Source: Eutypa lata (taxonomy: Eukaryota > Ascomycota > Sordariomycetes > Xylariales > Diatrypaceae). From it: a stretch of DNA of 64,000 bases. This document shows, piece after piece, positions 32,504-43,435 of this stretch. The stretch covers positions 2,046,001-2,110,000 of the forward strand of contig JAKULF010000001.1 of assembly GCA_022661535.1 (NCBI GenBank), given 5' to 3'. The notes beneath the pieces were generated by a model. The model was not told the DNA's origin, made no database searches, and worked only from the letters and a program-made list of their open reading frames with translations. The position numbers were made by a program, and so were the translations under genes. The stretch's first letter is position 1, and each line of letters begins with the position of its first letter.

Positions 32504-33509
32504 CTATGCGGAAGCCTTCTCCTGGAGCCACGCGATGAAAGTCTCCAGAGTAAAAGTCTCCTCAGCGCCGACGGCAGAGGTAGTGGCAGAGGCGGATACA
32601 ACAGGGGCACTAGTAGCTACCGCGGCGACGGAGGTGGTGAAGCCACTAGTAGTAGGGGCAGCGCTCGAGACAGCGGTCGAGGTGGTAGGAGTGGCAACCG
32701 AGCTCGCCACAGCCGAAGAAGCGGGCGTGTCGTCGGCGGAGCCGGATTCGTAGACCTCGGGACCAGGAATGACGTAGGTACCGAAGTCGGAGTAGATGTT
32801 GATCAGGATGCCGGGATCAGTGGGGCTGTAGGCACCGGGAAACAGGACGCCCTCGGGGGCGGAGGAGCCGCCGCCCGTGACGGTGATCTGGTAGCAGGTG
32901 ACGTAGGGCTGGGCGCCGCCCTCGGAGCCCGCGGCGTGCAGGGCGATGGTCTCGGCGCGCAGGATGTAGTCGCCGGCCTCGATGTCGGCCGGGATCGTCA
33001 CGTCCTGCTTGCCGCAGTTGTCGTTCAGGACGTCGTTGCCCCACTTCTCCGTCGCGGCGTCGTACCCGGACTCGAAGATCTTGAAGAACGGGTCCGACCC
33101 GTCGGCCGCGGCCGCGTCCGCCACCTTGGACAGGTACACCATCACGGGGCCGTGGTGCGCGCCCCCGATCGCCTCCTCGGTGCAGGCGCGGCTGTCGTGC
33201 TGGTGCATCTCCACCGTGACCGTATCACCAGCTGCAATTTTCGTCAGTTCTGTAGGATAGATTTCACATATGAAAGGATTCTCGGGACTTACCAACGATA
33301 GGGCAAATGCCTTCAGCTGCGTTGGGGCTGGCATTGCAGCGGATGTCATCAGTCACTACACTGGCGATGGGGCTGTTGCTGGTGGGAAGCCGGGCACAGG
33401 TGGTTCCTTGGTCCTCGCCGTTGACCCAGAGCTGCTGGAAAGTGGCGTGACCCATGACTGAGGTGGTCATGACGGCCGATACGGCCAGAGTAGCAATGAA
33501 GGACTTCAT
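32504..33509 (-). CDS. AA9 lytic polysaccharide monooxygenase
   Basis: Two exons on the minus strand, 33509-33293 and 33231-32504, with a 61-nt intron whose CTGAC branch point lies just before the TTGCAG acceptor; 314 residues. An upstream acceptor would be in frame and add six residues, but AGDTVTVEMHQHD fits the family better. The signal peptide (20 residues) ends before His21, which becomes the copper-binding N-terminal His (HATFQQLWVNGED). The second copper His is in GGAHHGPVMVYLS and the axial Tyr in QPYVTCYQITV. A Ser/Thr/Ala-rich, probably O-glycosylated linker follows, ending in a short conserved-looking tail FTLETFIAWLQEKAS, instead of a CBM1. The enzyme is secreted and oxidatively cleaves cellulose or another beta-glucan; the substrate is inferred from the family. 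Confidence 0.93.
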
Positions 33510-35191
33510 TTTCTTCACGGACGGTTGGAATGCGGTTTGCAGGAAAGGGAGGACCGGTGCAGTTACTGGAATGAAATGAAAAAGACGAAGAGTGACCTGA
33601 CCCCTGAGTCTAGCTGAAGCAAAAGAACGAAAGGCTATGAAGACGGCTGTAGCGTCGGAGCTGAAAAAAGAACGAATGTGAAATGTGCGGAAAGGGCTGT
33701 GAGAAGCTGGTGTAGATCAAGAGTCAGCTGGAGCCATGGGAAGGCGACGGCGATCAACTTTCATATAGTCATGTTCGCCAAGCACGAGGTGGGCGGTTGG
33801 GTGGGTAGCACGGGGGTAGAAACATCCACGACTCATCTCGACTCTGCTGATTCGATGTTTCAAGGGCGGTGATAGCGGTGGGCATGGATCCTTAGCGGGT
33901 TGAATCGAGAATAGTCTTTTCTCATCTATAGTGGAAAACGGGATGACCTGATTGGTGGGATTAACAACAAAGTCTTGGCAGAGTCTACGAAATTAAGGAG
34001 CTTTCGAGCCCACAGTAAACTTAAGACATGACAACATAACAGGCAAGTAGATAAGATGTTAACTGGTAAGAAAATGTTAGACATATTATACTATGTGGCC
34101 TTGTTAACCGAAGGTATAATTATTCTAATCAAGTAAATGAACTTAACCTAGAGCGCTATGTGGATATCAACACTTGTTTCGCAGCATCCTTCAACATACC
34201 AGGTGGACACATATCTCTCTAGTATGCTGTTGGCTGCATTATAGACGCCTCTAATCGAGATCCAAAGAACCATGTATAGACGTCTCTAAAAAATAATGTA
34301 AAGGGGATGAAATATAAAAGAGATGTTGAAAGTACTGTATGTCGGAAGAGAAACGCCCTTGCCCGTCAAATACTTTACCTTCCTCGCCTACGACCATCAT
34401 TGAATACATTGCGAGTAGAGATAGCATTGGGGTATAATAAAAGGGGCTTCTAGGAATAACTATCGTTATCTTTTATATTCAATTGCTACTGTGCCATACT
34501 TATGTTCTCTAACTGCAATCGTATCCACTCCACCGTGATGTGAATGTATTTATACTCGGAATAAATGTCCGACTCTCTGAAAGGAGCAATGCCTGATTGT
34601 AAGCGCAAGGGCGGTATTGAACCTTTTCTGAGGTCGAGCCTCTAGAAGCGATGGGAGGCTCTCAATTACATGTGGAGTCTCTCGCTATATCAAAGTTCGA
34701 GCCTTCTTATGTGCACCTAGGACGAATGGTATTCGTATTACCGCTAGTCACCTGGAAAATGTGTGTGTCACGCAGCTTGATGCCAACGATGCTTACTACA
34801 TTGCCAAGAAGGACAATACATATGACTATGACTTGCCGCTGAAATGACATCTGCAATTGCCATACTTTCTAAACTAATAAAAGGATCAGTACTAATAACA
34901 CAAAAGCTTTGCTCAACAGAGACTCAGCAAGGCGCCCTCGAACAACAACCTAGTTATCAGGTCGCTGCAATATTATTGACAACGTTTGACGAATTAACTT
35001 GTATAAATTGAATGGACCTCATGAACTGAAACGTTTTTTTGGTAACAAGTGTATTACATTTGGCAGAAAATTTCATAATATCTCGTATTAGTACAGACAG
35101 CGTCGGCCAATTTACGACGACATGAGCGAAGATTAAGGAACTTTCAAGCGACCGACCTACCTAACATTCAGAGAAACTCGAGGAATCGAGT
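33510..35191. other. Intergenic region
   Basis: 1.68 kb upstream of the AA9 gene and downstream of the SDR. Stops are frequent and no gene or RNA was recognised. 33.7-34.9 kb has only chance-like ORFs. Confidence 0.5.
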
Positions 35192-36435
35192 TTACGCGAA
35201 AGCCTCCGTCTGTTTCCCGCACCAGTCTACGAACTTGGCCGCAACCCCAGTTCCACCCTCGGATTCCCCTTTCAGCGAAGTCTCGACTCCCGCGGGAAGA
35301 CTGCCGAACCGCCCCCAGGGGTAGACATAGGCCCCACTCTTGTCGGGTGTCAACTCAGGGGTAAGTGCTGTCCAGAGCTCCGTGTATGCCCCATGAATCG
35401 GCGTATGAAGCAAAAGCGTCTCCTGAAAGCCACAACAGGCGTCAGTAGGCACGTATCCCAATTGCTATTGAAGAATAGAGTACAAAAGTCACACTACTCA
35501 CTATAATCCAACGGCCTACACCGGACCAGTGCCGCTGGAGTTCTGTGCGCAGATTGCCCGGGTTGAAAGCCGCATGCACGACGCCCGTCTGTGGCGTCGT
35601 CCTGGCAAGTTCCCGCGCTAAGAAGACGTTGCCGACTTTCGTCTGGCCGTAGTTATTCTCAACGCCTTGGTCCGTAGGACGACCGAGATCGTCAATGATG
35701 ATCCCCTGCGGCTGTGGTGAGGCAAGATGCACAGCGATGGAAGCAGCCCATGCGACACGTACGCTGGCTGTGGGGGAGGATGAGGCCGTCTTTGCAAGGA
35801 GAGGGAGGAGGAGCCGGTAGAGTAAGTAGTGACCCAGACAGTTGGTGCCTACTTGTAGCTCGTTCCCTTGTGCATCGGTGCTGCCCTTGGGAGGATGCAT
35901 GACCTGCAATCTCACATAGGTATGTCAGAGGGAGAACTACACATGTGTAGGGCGTGTGTGTGTGTGTTAGAATCACGAGCACTTAGGGAGAAACATACAC
36001 CGGCATTGTTCACAAGGACATCGAGGCGCTGCTGTTTGGCAGTGAAGGACTCAACCGCGGGCTTAATGGTGGAGAGATCAGACAGGTCAAGATGCAGAAA
36101 CTCGAGTTGGCCTTTGCTCTCGGGCGATACCCCTTTGATGCTTGATATAGCCTTCTGGGCTTTGGACTCGGAGCGTCCGGCAATCCAAACCGTCGCATTA
36201 TGGGCATAGAGAATCTGGCATAGTTCGAAACCTATGCCGGCGTAGCCACCTGTCACGAGGAAGACCTACGGGAGACGGGCGCACGCACGTGTTAGATGCG
36301 CGAAGGGGTACAGGGACGTCAGCCTGAGGGATGTGGGGTAGTAATGTAACTCACTCGTCCGATTTGATCGGGGCAGTTCTTCTCTGTGATAGGCGCGGTC
36401 GGAACGAAGAAGAATTGACTCAAGATGTTACCCAT
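35192..36435 (-). CDS. Short-chain dehydrogenase/reductase (retinol dehydrogenase-like)
   Basis: Four exons on the minus strand: 36435-36355, 36265-35999, 35903-35502 and 35422-35192; all junctions are phase 0 and give 326 residues. The cofactor motif is VTGGYAGIG (TGxxxGxG), then HLDLSDLSTIK, LVNNAG and the catalytic YGQTK (YxxxK). The N-terminus MGNILSQFFF followed by APITEKNCPDQIGR is typical of fungal SDRs that carry a short leader before the Rossmann fold. It would oxidise or reduce an alcohol or carbonyl with NAD(P). The active-site Ser is not evident: the usual SS(V/A) before YxxxK reads as WAASIAVHLAS here, with Ser nearby. It lies 0.4 kb from a P450 on the same strand. Confidence 0.9.
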
Positions 36436-36852
36436 GATGTATTGAATGTAACGGTAGTAATTGGAAGATCGTTCATCCGATTGAAGGAGATGCGAAAGGG
36501 AATTGGCCTGTTGTAGGTAGTCAGTCGTCAATCTTCTTTCACTTCCGCTCTTCCCTTCTACTAACTACCTAGTACATAGGTAACTATGTGTGTCTGACTA
36601 CATAATTAAGAGTCCAGGTGTGCACAGCAGCAGTTGCGTCATCTCTCCGGCCTCTCCGTAAATAAGGTGGTTGCGCCACCGCCTCGCTGCACCGCCGCAG
36701 CGCCGTTGCGGCTGGTGGCCGTACCCATTAAACCTATATACAAAAGATGACTTATCTTTAACACCTTCAGTTATTTTTATTAAATAAAATTCAAATAATT
36801 AATAATACTCAAAACATTTCGTAGTTAATTGTAAATTGTCTCTACCATATTC
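36436..36852. other. Intergenic region with short GC-rich repeat
   Basis: 417 bp. A GC-rich hairpin (36666-36680, GGTGGT-TGC-GCCACC) and its flank to about 36720 resemble, in opposite orientation, the segment at 4081-4122. Confidence 0.5.
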
Positions 36853-38645
36853 CTACCTCTCTACACACTCGAGCCGGACCTTCGCTGGATTGTTCATTTC
36901 CAATAAGACACTGAAGTTATTATCGTCGCAACAGTCCTCAATTCTCTTTCTGATGTCGTCTTCGTTTTCGCCTGGGTCTGGCTTGGCACGGATAAGGTAC
37001 GTACTGACTAAGGAGGCCAGGACAGCAACACCCTCTACTTGAGACACCTTTTTCCCCAGACAATTCTGCGGGCCCTCGGACCACGGGAAAAAGGTCCCTC
37101 CCTGTGGGACAAACAGAGTCTCGCCATCAAGCCCCTTAGAAGCCTCGGAAGCTCCAGAGCGCAGGATCCAGCGGGATGGCTTCCAGACAAACGGATCGGC
37201 CCAATACCTTGGATCAGTCTGAATGCCGAGTAACATGGGAAACACGTCGGTGCCCGGAGGGATCGTAATCAGCCGCTCGCCAACCTGAACCGTGTGCACC
37301 CCACTGGACGTCATCTTGGGCAGCCCGGTAACAGGCGGGTAAAGTCGTAGCGTCTCGAGAAAAACGGCAAAGCAACGCTTGAAACGCGGGAAGAGTACGT
37401 AATCCCAATCTTCCACCGGCCGGCCCTGAGTTACCGTGATGATCTCTTCATGCAGCCAATCCTGGATGTCGGGCTCGCCGGCCAAGCGCATGATCATGAA
37501 TGCCAGCACATTCGCAGTAGTGTCGAGGCCTGCAAAGTTGATCATGAAGATGTTGCCGAGAATTTCCTCATGCGATAGAACGCCCCTTTCGGATGTATGG
37601 TCCATAGCGCGGACGAGAGATGTTATCAGTCCGCCGGACCCTTGTTTGCCATTCCTCAGAGCGGCAGTCTCTTCCGCGGTGACCTTCGTTATGGCCTCCT
37701 TGAGATCCTGGGCGGCATGTCCGATCTTGGATAGAGTCCTCGGCATCATCGGCCTAATGAGGTACTGGTAAGGAACTACCATTAGATGGATGATGTAGTG
37801 GTGGACAAGAAGGAGTGCGTCGCGAAAGCTTTCCGCTGTGGATAAATCCTCTTCTTTGAGGTTCGCAGAGCCTATAAAATCGTACGTCTCCCGGAATATA
37901 GTTGATGCGAGTATGTTAAGTGTAACGGTTCGTGTATCTCGCTGTAAGTCTGGTATGCCGGCTACGGACTCACAGGACCAATATCTCAGCATCGAACTTG
38001 GTACGGCAAAGTCAGTTGTCCAAACTATCATCTAGTTGTAACGATCAGTCTGGATTTACCTACCGAGATTGACGTAGAGTCTCGTGCCACGCATGCTCCA
38101 TGACGGATTCGTTGAATGGTGCCGCTACAGCTTTGCGATGGCGGGGCCACTGTTCGATTGGGGCATTAAACAAAGACGGCCCGAAGATGGCAAGTACATC
38201 TAGAAGATTTTAGGCCGAAAAATAATTAAATCGAGTGGTAGGGTAGGTACTCGCCGTATTTATGGACTGGACGAACAAATTCCCGCCACCGAGAGAAGAT
38301 GTCCTGTACGGCAACCGCATCTGCAAAGTAGAGATGGACTCCCCCGGGAGATACGAGGGCCCATACTGGGCCAAAACGCGCGGCAGGGCTGCTCTTCTCC
38401 AGGAAGTTCCAGTTCCGGTGAGAGAAGCGGACAATGTCGGGGTATGAGTTCCATGGAATGGGAATACAGGCCAGAAACTTCCACACCAGGGGCTGAACAA
38501 CTACCCACAGGTGGCCATTGACGTCAAACGGGGTGCGCACAACAGGAACGCCTAAGGCCCGGGCTTTACGCACGTTGGCCTCGAGACAACGCAAAGTCCA
38601 GCCAATATAGATTAGGGCCATGCCCAGAATTAGTGAAAATATCAT
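36853..38645 (-). CDS. Cytochrome P450 monooxygenase
   Basis: Three exons on the minus strand, 38645-38255, 38199-38064 and 37996-36853; 556 residues. The N-terminus is a membrane anchor (MIFSLILGMALIYIGWTL). P450 motifs are the I-helix NFAGLDTTAN, ExxR in FLETLRLYPP, the region KPSRW, and the haem loop FFPWSEGPQNCLGKK with the thiolate Cys. Intron 1 only restores frame and family spacing (VHKYDVLAIFGPSL) if a GC-AG donor (GCGAGT) is used; the nearby GT donor shifts the frame. The intron 2 acceptor inside a longer open frame gives LRQSRSMLRYW, which fits homologues. It is ER-bound and oxidises an unknown substrate with a P450 reductase. It sits between two SDR genes. Confidence 0.88.
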
Positions 38646-39605
38646 AGCAAAAAGTGAAATAGCTGTGATTTGCGGCCTCTATAATGAACTGAGTTATTCA
38701 TCAGACTTTGGACCCCGTATAAACTCGTCCACAACCTCATTTGTTAGCCGGCACCAGTGTCGATTTTATTAAGGTTGAATTGATGAGCGGTTATCATACC
38801 AGGTCCCAAAACACCATCTCAGTGTTTACTAATGCCCTTATATGGGTTATCTGGAATATAAATTAACACCTGGGAGTAAAAGATGCCATCTAGGAGGTAA
38901 TGGTACGTCGATTTTCCGAAGTGCTGATGGCCAAGATCTAAACCGCTGCGATAGTACGTATAGTAGACGTATACAGACACCCCCACCATATGCTACCCCA
39001 TGGATTTGTAGGGGTAGGTAATTTTAGTCATCAATAAAGAGTAAGTACCTCCTATGTAGATTATAAGGTGGTAATTGTAGCCTAGACCTGCAATCGAAAG
39101 CAACAGATCATATTTGGGGTGAGATAAACAATTGCAGGATTTATATTGATACCCCCTCACATGAAAGGCTTACGAAACGTAGCTACGTTTAAGTTTTGAA
39201 CTTCTTAGGCTTTCCCACTGCTGAGCCACCTTCCGAAAGAGCCGGGTCCCTATCCTCCCTTGTGTAAGATGAACGGTTGTGAGAAGCTCTGTATTTAAAC
39301 TAAACTGTCATCTTTTCAAGGGAGTGCCTGGCCGTATTTCTCCTTCCTCAGGGCCATTCAGGGCGCTATTTATATCCAACTGGATCCTCTTTTCCTAGCT
39401 GTCTTATTGGCTAACTACCTATCCCTTTGTTCGCCCAGAGCCTGTTGCATTCTATCTGAAGGCCAACGCACATCTTGGTAGAATTTACCACCATCCATCG
39501 AATCGGCTTGCCGAACTTCTCACATGGTAGGAGTGTTAAGCTCTCTCGGCCAGTCCCCTAGATCGAAGACACTACTGTACCAGCAAACGGCTTCATAGAA
39601 AAGAA
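38646..39605. other. Divergent intergenic region (P450 / SDR)
   Basis: 960 bp between the P450 start and the plus-strand SDR start, so it could act as a shared promoter. No repeated motif stood out to me. Confidence 0.45.
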
Positions 39606-40729
39606 ATGACCACCGCAAAGGGAACCGTCCTCATCACCGGCGCCAATGGCGGTCTCGGGAGCGCCCTTGCTGACCAAATTGCGTCTCAGACCAAATCTGC
39701 TCAGAGTGAATTTGCCGGGTGTCACGGTCTATACGCGGTTCGCGATGCGACGTTAGCACCAGCCCTCCATTCGGTGCTTGCGAAGAGCCCGTCACACCCT
39801 CATGACATCGTCTCCTTAGACCTGACAAAGCTTGATAGCGTTAGGCAGGAGGCCGAGACGATCAATGCGCGCGTCACGGCAGAGGCCATCCCGCCGATCC
39901 GGGCGCTCATTCTCAATGCGGGGTTCCAGGACTTCGGCAAGCAGGTATGGACAGACGATGGCCTCGACATGACATTCGCCGCCAACTACCTCGGTCACTG
40001 GCTCCTGACGCTACTCTTGCTGAAGAGCATGGACAAAACGTCCGGGCGCATAGTGGTGGTTGGAAGCCAGGCTCACGAGTATGTGAACCCCTTACCCCCT
40101 GGAAAGCTCTAATTATCGCACCCGAGCTAATGTGAAACTCTCGCTACCACCCACTTAGTCTACACGATAAGCGGAACGAAGTGACCGGAGCGTTCGTGGA
40201 TGAGAAGTACAGGACTGTGGTACACGACCAAGCCGGCTTCGAAGCCATAGCTAGGGGCACGTGGAGCTCCGCGCAGGAAGACCCGTCGTGGCGGAGCGGG
40301 TACCGACGTTATGGCGCCGCTAAACTTTTCTCCGTTATGATGATCCACGAGCTCCAGAAACGCCTAGATCACGATCCTGTCCTAAGTAACATCTGCATCC
40401 TAAGCGTCGACCCAGGTACTATGTCGACCAGTCTCCAGCGCCACGCGCCCTGGGCTATCCGCATAGTAATGTTCAAAATCATCTACCCGGTTATCGCATT
40501 CCTCTGGCCCGACGGACAGGTACGGAGCACACATAAGTCCGCGTCACAGGTCCTTCGCGCCGCAGTCGAATCGAGCCAGTATCCTAAAAGCTCCTACTTC
40601 TTCGATAACAAGCCTCTGGAGACGGCCGAGGAATCTAGAAATGCACAAAAACGAGAGTTAGTCTGGAAGGAGAGTATCCGACATGCGAATCTGCAACCAG
40701 GCGAGACAGTTCTGAGCGATTGGCAGTGA
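39606..40729 (+). CDS. Short-chain dehydrogenase/reductase
   Basis: Two exons, 39606-40078 and 40159-40729, with an 80-nt intron (donor GTATGT); 347 residues. The cofactor motif TGANGGLG is at residues 11-18, followed by SLDLTKLDSV and ILNAGF. After splicing, VVVGSQAHDLHDKRNEVTGA holds the active-site Ser region, and YRRYGAAKLF supplies YxxxK. The C-terminal third carries hydrophobic segments (IRIVMFKIIYPVIAFLWP) often seen in fungal SDRs of the protochlorophyllide/retinol reductase type. It is an NAD(P)-dependent oxidoreductase of unknown substrate. It is divergent from the P450 upstream, consistent with a small redox gene group. Confidence 0.9.
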
Positions 40730-41838
40730 CCATTCTATACAGCCGGTCATCTGGACAGAGTTGGGCACCTGTTGCCACATAGTATTCTTTTAGCACCTAA
40801 TTATACGCGACGTGGCAGCACATGCATGGCGAGGTAGTCTTGCGTATCAAATGGAATAGTACGAACGTAATACCTTCAACCCTGGGTGACAAAAGTTACA
40901 ATATACTTAAGTGTCCACGCGAACTTTGGACTCCACCCCTATCCTATCCGCTCTATGATTATCTGGGTTTGCCAGTTGCTACAAAGCTCCTTGCCACTTA
41001 CCTACATGCTTGTAAGGTACCATCACCTACCTACTGCTACTACCTAATCTACGACCTGCCACTATAATTGTTATAATTATAAATTCATCTAAAAATACAT
41101 CGTTGTATGAATTATATTATCAATATTATTATTATTATTATTATTCAACAATTTATTTGACGTTATATTAAGTAACTATCATGTGATAATATATAATCCC
41201 CGTTCTTAACTAGCTGCAGCTTGTAGGCAACCGTAGCTAGGTGATCGTAGGTAGGTGGTAGGGAACTTTGTGGCATCTGAAAAAAATAATATAGCCCCGA
41301 AAATTATAGCGCGGATAGGACTACTCCATAAGAACGTATATACCTTAGGTACGTTTAAGTACCTACGTAGCCTCTAACCAGCAGCCTGCTTGCAAGGAAA
41401 ATGGGTTGTGCAGGGCGCCTCATGCAATGCTACCCCTCGTCATGTTATAGCCCAACACCCCTCCCCACCCCCTCATTTTCCGTCCTACTACATGCGGCTC
41501 TATTACTGCAACACAATCAAGGCTCTGGGATGGCGGCGGATGAGCGACCAACAGAACATGTCCTCGTGTCGTCTATCCCGGTTCCAACAGTGCTACCAAA
41601 TGTGCGTATTCGGGAGTAAGCACGAAATGGTTCATAGAGCCTCGCGGGAAGTGGCCGTCAATGCCGCAATATACCTAGAGTCTTAAGCCCTTGCTACTTC
41701 ATTAGCAACATACTGTAAACTCTTGTTTCTTTATCGTGCGCGCTTTCGGTCCTTTATCCTCCTAATACACTTGAAAGAACTCCCCAGCCCTCTGCCACTA
41801 CAGCCCAAGTCTTCACTTCTGTACCTACCTACATTAGC
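40730..41838. other. Intergenic region
   Basis: 1.1 kb. An ATT microsatellite lies at 41124-41146. A 72-codon frame at 41401-41619 has no recognisable features and is not called. Confidence 0.5.
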
Positions 41839-43435
41839 ATGGACTCTGGGGACCTTGATAACACCCCGGTGAGGCCGCCACCTCCGGGACGCACCCCCGA
41901 TTTCGACAATCCCGAAGACAGATCTTACCAGTTGATTATCCCCATCGCCATCTTCTCCAGCCTCATCATACTGCTAATGTCCCTACGCATTTATGCACGT
42001 TTGAAGGTCACTCGTTCCTTCGGTGCAGATGACTGTGTGCTCCCCAGCCCAAGCCTTCCCCTTCTGAGCTAACCTACTGCATTAGGGCTTTGTATTGCTG
42101 CGACGGTAAGACTCTAATCGTGCAGGATTGTCGGCTGACGGAGGCTGTTCAACGATGTCGTCTAACTGATGAACATGATTAGGCTCTTACGCTGGGCTAC
42201 TCCGGCCTTATCCTTCATCGTACGTCTTTAATAACCCCGCCATGTTCTACATCACCATAGAAATGTGTACTAAGACGGCGGCCCACAGTGCTCTTCACCC
42301 CGGGCGGTGGCATACTGGGTATTCATCTTTGGGATGTGCCGCTGTCACATTATATGGAATACTTTAAGGTGAGAGTCACTTTGCGGTCCAAGAAACGGCC
42401 CAAACTAAACCAACCCTGAATATAGGACTCCTTGGCCGACTCGATCCTCGCCCGGATTACCAACAGCACAATTAAGGTGGCATTCCTGACGTTCTACCTT
42501 CGTCTGTTTGGCACCGTTAAGTATATTCGATATATGGTTTGGGTGGGCATGACCGTCGTGATAACCTTCTGTGTTGTCTTCGTAGTCGTCGATATCGTGG
42601 CATGCGCCCCTTGGCCAAGCGAGAACTGGTTATCTCAGTCTCTTATCGACCGATGCGAGCGCATAGCCGTAGATCTAATTACCGCCGCCGTTTATATTAG
42701 TGTCATCACTGATTTCTACATCCTCTTTATCCCTCTCCACCAATTACCAACACTGCACCTCTCAGGAAAGAGGAAGATAGGGCTCGGCCTTATCTTTCTT
42801 ACGGGCTTATTGTAAGACTTCGGACCTGGCCTAGACAACATCAACCGCTGACTTCTTCCTGTAGAGCCGCTGCCGCTGCGTTGACCAACCTGATTATCCG
42901 CTCAGACAGATCAATTTTTGATCCGTCAGACTTCACGTGGACAATCGTCCCCGTTTATGCTACTGGGTATGTATAGCTTCCTCGTTTGTTATGCATGCAT
43001 ACTACTTGGCTGACCGATCGCAACAGCCTTGTCGAACTCAACGTCGGATTAATCTGCCTTTCGCTCCCAGTTGTTTTCATTCTGTTCGTAGGCCGGTTCA
43101 CGAGCCTGAGCAAGTCCGTGAGCTCGTGGATCCGAGAACGGCGCAGTCCCCGCCAGAGCACAGGGGAGGGGGACAGCTCTGCAAACCTCTCGCCAGGCGG
43201 CAGCGCGACACCGCCGCAGCTCTCGCCCGTCCCAAGCGGCACAAGCTTCTCGGGGATGCGTAAGTTCATCCGTGATATCTACCACTCCAGAACAGGGCCT
43301 TCGGCGCGTGGCGGGGCGACCTTGACAACCTTTGACGACCTAACCTCTGCCGATCTTAGCTACCACCTCCAGCTGAAAACCATGCAATCGAGATGGCCCG
43401 AAACGAGCCAAAATATTGACCGAGTCGTAGTCTAA
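41839..43435 (+). CDS. Fungal rhodopsin-domain (PTH11-like) seven-helix membrane protein
   Basis: Seven exons: 41839-42034, 42086-42105 (20 nt), 42183-42219, 42289-42368, 42426-42811, 42865-42966 and 43027-43435. They join in frame to 409 residues. The microexon and the 37-nt exon are needed to restore FGADDWLCIAATALTLGYSG and GGGILGIHLWDVPLSHYMEY. Further family hallmarks are ADSILARITNSTIKVAFLTF (TM3) and FTWTIVPVYATGLVELNVG. Seven hydrophobic segments are followed by a Ser/Pro-rich cytoplasmic tail. The architecture matches the fungal rhodopsin-domain family, which includes PTH11-related surface sensors. I see no CFEM cysteine domain, so this is the short form. Ligand and role are unknown. 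Confidence 0.88.

Noticed and set aside
37997..38031. ATG at 38031 as the start of a separate minus-strand P450 gene
   Set aside because: The upstream exons carry the membrane anchor and the region before the C-helix; splicing into 37996 restores the family sequence, so the ATG lies in intron 2.
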